A DNA stretch of 17,990 nt, from NCBI GenBank assembly GCA_003133425.1, contig PKXI01000209.1:1739-19728 (forward strand), in the 5' to 3' direction. A model generated the notes under the pieces. It did not search any database. It had not been told where the DNA came from and worked only from the letters and a program-made list of their open reading frames with translations. Position 1 is the first letter of the stretch; every line of letters starts with the position of its first letter. The position numbers and the translations under genes are program-made. Shown here piece by piece: positions 14,420 through 17,990 of this stretch. The DNA comes from Acidobacteriaceae bacterium. Lineage in GTDB: Bacteria; Acidobacteriota; Terriglobia; Terriglobales; Acidobacteriaceae.

Positions 14420-14425
14420 TATTAT
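14420..14425 (+). promoter_or_regulatory. Candidate -10 (TATTAT) for a leaderless transcript
   Basis: TATTAT ends six bases before the ATG at 14432. The usual distance from a -10 to the start of transcription is about seven bases, so the mRNA could begin at the A of the start codon. There is no Shine-Dalgarno upstream. The nearest -35-like sequence, ttgatc at 14392, is too far (22 bases). Confidence 0.35.
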
Positions 14426-14431
14426 CTGAGC

Positions 14432-14866
14432 ATGAAGAATCGCTCCGTTCCCGTCGACACTCTGCTGCCGCACATTGGTTATCAGAACGTGGCTGAGGCT
14501 TGCGAATGGCTCGGCCGCGTCTTCGGATTCAAAGAGGCGTACCGCTACGGCGACCCTGTGAATGGTGTCCAGATGTACCTGGGCCAGGCGTACGTCATGT
14601 TGCGCAACGCCCGTCAGGGGTGCATGCTTCCGGCGCGGCTTGGCTATGGGACGCAGAATCTGACGGTCTTTGTGGAGGACGTGGACGCACACTACGCCAA
14701 GGCCAAAAAAGCAGGAGCCAGGGTCGTAGAGGAACTCCACGAAACCGAGTACGGCGAACGGCAGTATGGAGCCGAGGACCTCGATGGGCACCTTTGGCTT
14801 TTCTCGAAGCACGCGCGGGACGTGAGTCCGGAGGAGTGGGGAGCTACGGTCGGCCTGAAGCGCTGA
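14432..14866 (+). CDS. VOC-fold (glyoxalase/bleomycin-resistance) protein
   Basis: This 144-residue protein has two beta-alpha-beta-beta-beta modules of the vicinal oxygen chelate superfamily. The first opens with LLPHIGYQNVAEACEWLGR and holds the GDPVNGVQMYLGQAYVMLR strands; the second opens with NLTVFVEDVDAHYAKA and ends with the conserved YGERQYGAEDLDGHLWLFS. The last motif, with the DxxGHxW pattern and the trailing RDVSPEEWG, is common in uncharacterised VOC proteins. His14 and the EDLDGHLW acidic residue are candidate metal ligands. The substrate is unknown. The preferred start at 14432 removes ten hydrophobic residues encoded from an ATG at 14402. The gene is convergent with vapC, 12 bases away. 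Confidence 0.85.
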   Translation: MKNRSVPVDTLLPHIGYQNVAEACEWLGRVFGFKEAYRYGDPVNGVQMYLGQAYVMLRNARQGCMLPARLGYGTQNLTVFVEDVDAHYAKAKKAGARVVEELHETEYGERQYGAEDLDGHLWLFSKHARDVSPEEWGATVGLKR

Positions 14867-14878
14867 GGGTGCAGTTTT

Positions 14879-15247
14879 TTAGGGAAGATTGGCGTGAATG
14901 CCGAGAGCCTTTGCAATGTCTGAGAGCCGCTTATCCCTTGTCCACAACACGGTAGACGGATTGAGGAAGACCGATGCGATGAGGCGGGTGTCGACCAAAC
15001 CGATGCCGCGGCTGTAAAGGGAACGGACCTCGATCAACTGCCGCACCTCATCGAGCCTCGCGACGGTTAAGCTCGGTAGTTGCTCAAGGAATGACAGGGT
15101 CTTCACGCGTTGAGGCAGGGAGCCCAACGCCAGTTCCGCAACAATAAATGGATGCATCACGATGTGCTGGTTGATGAGTTGCTTTCGTAGTTCATCATCC
15201 CCTGAGCGGAAATGATCCACCCAGACCGATGTGTCGGCGAGGATCAT
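14879..15247 (-). CDS. vapC: VapC toxin, PIN-domain ribonuclease
   Basis: This 122-residue protein is a PIN-domain RNase, the toxin of a type II toxin-antitoxin pair. The acidic metal-binding residues are present: Asp5 in ILADTSVWVDHF, Glu38 in FIVAELALG, Asp86 in GLVDTRL and Asp105 in WTRDKRL. Its ATG overlaps the antitoxin stop by ATGA, so translation is coupled and antitoxin comes first. RNA target is not predictable; many VapC proteins cut tRNA or rRNA. All key acids are intact, so the toxin is probably active. Confidence 0.93.
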   Translation of the reverse strand: MILADTSVWVDHFRSGDDELRKQLINQHIVMHPFIVAELALGSLPQRVKTLSFLEQLPSLTVARLDEVRQLIEVRSLYSRGIGLVDTRLIASVFLNPSTVLWTRDKRLSDIAKALGIHANLP

Positions 15248-15441
15248 TCCGCGTTTGCTCTACGGCGAGGAATGGGCTTCATTTCCGGCGCGGTTCCACC
15301 CAGCGCTGCCAGCCGGCGGGCGCTTTCGCGTTCGATAAGAGACTTGAGAGCCTCCCGAACCAGGGCCGTTTTCTCGGATATGCCGGTGAATTCATGGGCG
15401 AGCCTGATCAAGTCGTCGTCAAGCGCAAGAGTTGTTCTCAT
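15244..15441 (-). CDS. vapB: VapB antitoxin
   Basis: This 65-residue protein has a short N-terminal strand MRTTLALDDDLIRLAHEF followed by a helix (SEKTALVREALKSLIERE), the ribbon-helix-helix pattern of VapB antitoxins of the DUF2191 kind. The C-terminal tail, rich in Pro and Arg (KPIPRRRANAE), is the likely toxin-blocking part. The ATG at 15441 is chosen over the one at 15456 because GGAG lies five bases before it, and because the 15456 ATG is only two bases from the probable -10. It should bind vapC and repress its own promoter. Confidence 0.88.
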   Translation of the reverse strand: MRTTLALDDDLIRLAHEFTGISEKTALVREALKSLIERESARRLAALGGTAPEMKPIPRRRANAE

Positions 15442-15458
15442 ACTGTCTCCACGCATTG

Positions 15459-15477
15459 ATTATAGCATCATTTGATG
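15459..15477 (-). promoter_or_regulatory. vapBC promoter with overlapping operator-like palindrome
   Basis: The minus strand has TGCTATAAT (15467-15459), a perfect extended -10. The palindrome catca-tt-tgatg at 15466-15477 lies across its upstream edge, where a VapB-VapC complex would be expected to block RNA polymerase. Transcription would begin near 15452, 11 bases before the vapB start at 15441. Confidence 0.5.
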
Positions 15478-15494
15478 TCGATAATGCATGACTT

Positions 15495-17090
15495 TCAGGC
15501 TAAGGCCCGCTTGCGCAGCGCCAGCTCGACGACGCGCAGCATCTCTGCTTCCGGCGCGGGTTTGCCGGTCCAGATCTCGAACTGGCGTGCGCCTTGCTGC
15601 ACAAACATTTCCAGTCCACTGATTACCGCGAGACCGCGGGCTTTCGCAAGCTTGAGCAGCGGAGTGTCCAGCGGGTTGTAGACCATGTCGAAGACCAGGC
15701 TGGCGTTCAGCTCGTTTTCCTTGATGGGCAGCGCCTGCTTGACGCCCGCCATGCCGCACGGCGTGGTGTTGATGAGCGCGTCGAACTTGTTCTTCGCCAG
15801 CAGCTCTTGCTTGAGCGACTTGGCATGCGCCTTGCGGGCCAGCGCCACCGCTGTTTCATGGGTGCGGTTGACGACAAAGACCTCTGCTCCCTGCTCAACC
15901 AAGCCGAAGACAGCGGCGCGCGCCGCTCCGCCCGCGCCCAGAACTACGATGCGCGCACCCTTCAGGCGCATCCGCTTTTCGAGCGGCCTCACTACACCGG
16001 CTACGTCGGTGTTGAAGCCATAGATCTTGCCGTCCGCGCCGGTGCGCAGCGTGTTGCAGGCTCCGATGCGGGCGGTCAGGGGGTCCATGTTGGCCAGGTG
16101 CGGCAGCACTTCCTGCTTGAGAGGCATGGTGACGGCAACGCCGCCCAGCGGAAGATCACGCACTACTGTCAGCAGATCGTCAAGCACGCGCACCTTCAAG
16201 GGCAGCATCATCGCGTTCACGCTCTCGCGGCGGAAGGCCGTGTTGTGCATCAGCGGCGAGAGGGAGTGGCCAATAGGATTGCCGGCCACACCGAAGATGC
16301 GCGTCGCCTGGTCCAGTTGTTCGAGCCGGTAAAGGTCGAACATGGTGCGGGTGGACACCTGGCCGGGAGCGGTTTCCGATCCTTCGTCCGGCGCGGCAAA
16401 GGTGAACGCGGCCCCGGCGCGCGGCCCAAGCACGCGGCTTATCAGCCCCTCCTCGCCCATGGCGATGCCCACCACGTGCGACGAGAGCGAGTGATCTTCA
16501 ATCAGCCGCAAAACTGAAAGATTGTCTGCGAGGGTCCGCGCCGTCGAAACCACCTTTACGAAATCCGGCTCGAAGGCCTCGATCCGGGTTGCCGCCTGTT
16601 CCAGTCCCTTGGTCCGGGTAAAGTCGTGGAAGCTGACCAACAGCGCCGTCCCTGCTGCCCGTAACCCATTGCGGAACTTGGCCAGTTGCGATGCTTTGGC
16701 CTCCTCGGCCGACTCCACTTCCAAGTCCACAATCGAGCAGCCTGCTTCTGCAGCCTTGCTCAGAATTTCCAGCTCCGCTGTCAGGGACCCGGTAAAGTGG
16801 CCGCCAAACGCCTTGCGCCGGCAGGTCACGATCGAGCTCACGTCCCGGTGTGCGGCCAAAAAATCCTTCAGCCCGGGCAGCGCCGCAGCCGGTTTTGCCA
16901 GCGCATCCAGCCGGAATTCAAGGAATTTCGTCTCCTCAGCCGCCGCCGTCCCCCGCTCCCACATCTCCACCGGCGTGGTGGCCTGGATAGCCACGCAGAG
17001 CTTCCCCAGCCGCGGCCGGGGAAGCGCCGGCGCGGGAGCAAAATCAACCGTGCTGGATTCGATGCGTGACATAGCCATCAATTGACGCAT
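15495..17090 (-). CDS. aroDE: Bifunctional 3-dehydroquinate dehydratase/shikimate dehydrogenase
   Basis: This 531-residue fusion catalyses two successive steps of the shikimate pathway: dehydroquinate to dehydroshikimate, then NADPH-dependent reduction to shikimate. Residues 28-262 are a type I AroD domain, with His155 (LVSFHDF) and the Schiff-base Lys179 (DFVKVV). Residues 266-531 are AroE: GNPIGHSLSPLMHN (270-283), the catalytic Lys325 and Asp362 (VTMPLKQEV, GFNTDVAG), the dinucleotide-binding GAGGAA (385-390), NTTPCGM (441-447) and Gln498 in MFVQQGARQFE. AroD-AroE fusions are known in plants and in several bacterial lineages, including acidobacteria. The start is uncertain: ATGs at 17090, 17078 and 17072 are all usable and none has a clear Shine-Dalgarno. 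vapBC lies 53 bases downstream on the same strand. Confidence 0.95.
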   Translation of the reverse strand: MRQLMAMSRIESSTVDFAPAPALPRPRLGKLCVAIQATTPVEMWERGTAAAEETKFLEFRLDALAKPAAALPGLKDFLAAHRDVSSIVTCRRKAFGGHFTGSLTAELEILSKAAEAGCSIVDLEVESAEEAKASQLAKFRNGLRAAGTALLVSFHDFTRTKGLEQAATRIEAFEPDFVKVVSTARTLADNLSVLRLIEDHSLSSHVVGIAMGEEGLISRVLGPRAGAAFTFAAPDEGSETAPGQVSTRTMFDLYRLEQLDQATRIFGVAGNPIGHSLSPLMHNTAFRRESVNAMMLPLKVRVLDDLLTVVRDLPLGGVAVTMPLKQEVLPHLANMDPLTARIGACNTLRTGADGKIYGFNTDVAGVVRPLEKRMRLKGARIVVLGAGGAARAAVFGLVEQGAEVFVVNRTHETAVALARKAHAKSLKQELLAKNKFDALINTTPCGMAGVKQALPIKENELNASLVFDMVYNPLDTPLLKLAKARGLAVISGLEMFVQQGARQFEIWTGKPAPEAEMLRVVELALRKRALA

Positions 17091-17121
17091 CTTAAGCGCG
17101 AATGGTCACGGATGCAACAAT

Positions 17122-17138
17122 AGAATTTTGTGAATTCT
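17122..17138. promoter_or_regulatory. Inverted repeat in the divergent aroDE/M3 peptidase intergenic region
   Basis: AGAATT (17122-17127) and AATTCT (17133-17138) flank a five-base spacer, ttgtg. It is the only AT-rich, symmetric spot in the gap between the two divergent genes and could be a regulator site. One instance only, so it may be chance. Confidence 0.25.
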
Positions 17139-17217
17139 GCTGGCGTCTCTGCTGCAGGGTCGCGGCCGAACGCCGCCCGGTTATGGCAACCTAGAGCTTT
17201 GGAGGAAATTCCCCGAC

Positions 17218-17990
17218 ATGCCCACTCAGAACCCTGCCACCGCCCAAACCAATACCCTTCGCGCCTGGGAGGCAGGCGGTGCCGCTTCCGCCGAGGCCCT
17301 CTCCGCCTGGGTAGGCGCCCGCCTGGCGGCGCACGAAGCTGCCCTGGGCGCCCTTTTGGCCATCGAGGGGCCGCGCACCACGGAAAACACACTTCGCCTC
17401 TTTGACGAGGCCATCGAACAGCTTAGCCTTGCCGGCGCACAGGCGGGGGTGTTGAACTCTGTGGCTCCGGACAAAGCTGTACGCGACCAGGCTCAGCAGG
17501 AGGCCCAACGAGTTGCCATGGCGGGCAGCGCGCTGAGCCTCAACCGCCCGGTTTACGATGCGCTTACGGCTATCGACCTGGATGGCAGTGGAGCCAGTCC
17601 CGCTACAAGGCATTTCGTTCAACGGACACTGCTCGGTTACCGCCTGGCCGGCGTCGACAAGGATCAAGCCACGCGCGATCGCATCCAGGCGCTCCAGGAA
17701 AAGGCCACTCACCTCTCGCTTGAATTCAGCCGCAACATCCAGGAGGGTGGCAAGACGATTACCGCGGCTGCGGACGAGTTGGACGGCTTGCCGGCGGACT
17801 TCCTTGCCCGTCATCCGCTTGACGCCGATGGCAGCGTCATCCTGACCACCGACCCGCCCGACATGCAGCCGGTGATGACGTTCGCCTCGAACGCGGCGCT
17901 GCGTGAGCGCATGTTCCTGGCTTACAACACGCGCGCCTACCCGGCCAATCAGCAGATACTTCTCGACCTGCTGGCCACGCGGCAGGAGAT
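17218..17990 (+). CDS. M3 family oligopeptidase, N-terminal part (3' end outside window)
   Basis: About 257 residues of an M3-type metallopeptidase, from the ATG at 17218 (MPTQNPATAQ) to the window edge with no stop. The region matches the helical N-terminal half of thimet-type peptidases: TENTLRLFDEAIEQL, SVAPDKAVRDQAQQEAQRV, TRHFVQRTLLGYRLAGV, then RIQALQEKATHLSLEFSRNI. The zinc site HExxH lies further downstream and is outside the window, so activity cannot be judged. No signal peptide is visible, which suggests a cytosolic enzyme that trims short peptides. GGAGG at 17201-17205 lies 12 bases before the ATG, a little far. The gene is divergent from aroDE. Confidence 0.88.
   Translation, partial: MPTQNPATAQTNTLRAWEAGGAASAEALSAWVGARLAAHEAALGALLAIEGPRTTENTLRLFDEAIEQLSLAGAQAGVLNSVAPDKAVRDQAQQEAQRVAMAGSALSLNRPVYDALTAIDLDGSGASPATRHFVQRTLLGYRLAGVDKDQATRDRIQALQEKATHLSLEFSRNIQEGGKTITAAADELDGLPADFLARHPLDADGSVILTTDPPDMQPVMTFASNAALRERMFLAYNTRAYPANQQILLDLLATRQE

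Noticed and set aside
15442..15456. Upstream ATG of vapB at 15456
   Set aside because: It would lie only two bases after the probable -10, so it would not be in the transcript; the ATG at 15441 has a well-spaced GGAG.

Overview
The window is GC-rich, densely packed bacterial DNA, most likely from an acidobacterium of the Terriglobia type. That placement is an inference from four things: the gene families present (a SigK/RskA pair, DUF1844, an AroD-AroE fusion, a cytosolic multi-PAS GGDEF-EAL protein), long intergenic gaps filled with short palindromic repeats, a heptanucleotide tandem repeat, and protein-coding genes that carry read-through repeats. No rRNA, tRNA, IS transposase, prophage or CRISPR array was found.

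Layout. 1-1138 (+): the 3' end of a SigK-type ECF sigma factor overlaps its membrane anti-sigma factor by ATGA. 1139-1470: repeat-rich gap. 1471-4527 (+): a secreted alpha/beta hydrolase, an AIM24/TIGR00266 protein and an AI-2E-type permease, separated by gaps with repeats. 4537-10142 (-): a 1213-residue six-PAS GGDEF-EAL c-di-GMP protein and, upstream of it, an exported HExxH metallopeptidase-like protein of unknown family. 10327-14367 (+): a YgfZ-like folate-binding Fe-S maintenance protein, a DUF1844 protein, a PhnP-like metallo-beta-lactamase hydrolase and RibF. 14432-14866 (+): a VOC-fold protein that may be translated from a leaderless mRNA. 14879-17090 (-): a VapBC toxin-antitoxin pair directly downstream of a bifunctional AroDE. 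17218-end (+): the N-terminal part of an M3 oligopeptidase, divergent from aroDE.

Most genes are housekeeping or regulatory. The sigma/anti-sigma pair is a signalling unit, RibF and YgfZ touch cofactor biology, and AroDE supplies two steps of the shikimate pathway. The least ordinary layer is the repeats. A 43-bp palindromic repeat occurs five times. Three copies are intergenic and have the standard length. One lies in frame inside the MBL hydrolase gene. One is enlarged by a second nested repeat and is read through near the C-terminus of the metallopeptidase. Between the arms of the three intergenic copies the stem sequence changes while pairing is kept. A separate nested palindrome of about 190 bp, resembling a MITE, ends four bases before the start codon of the MBL hydrolase gene. 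I saw no clear evidence of a wholly new defence or biosynthetic system.
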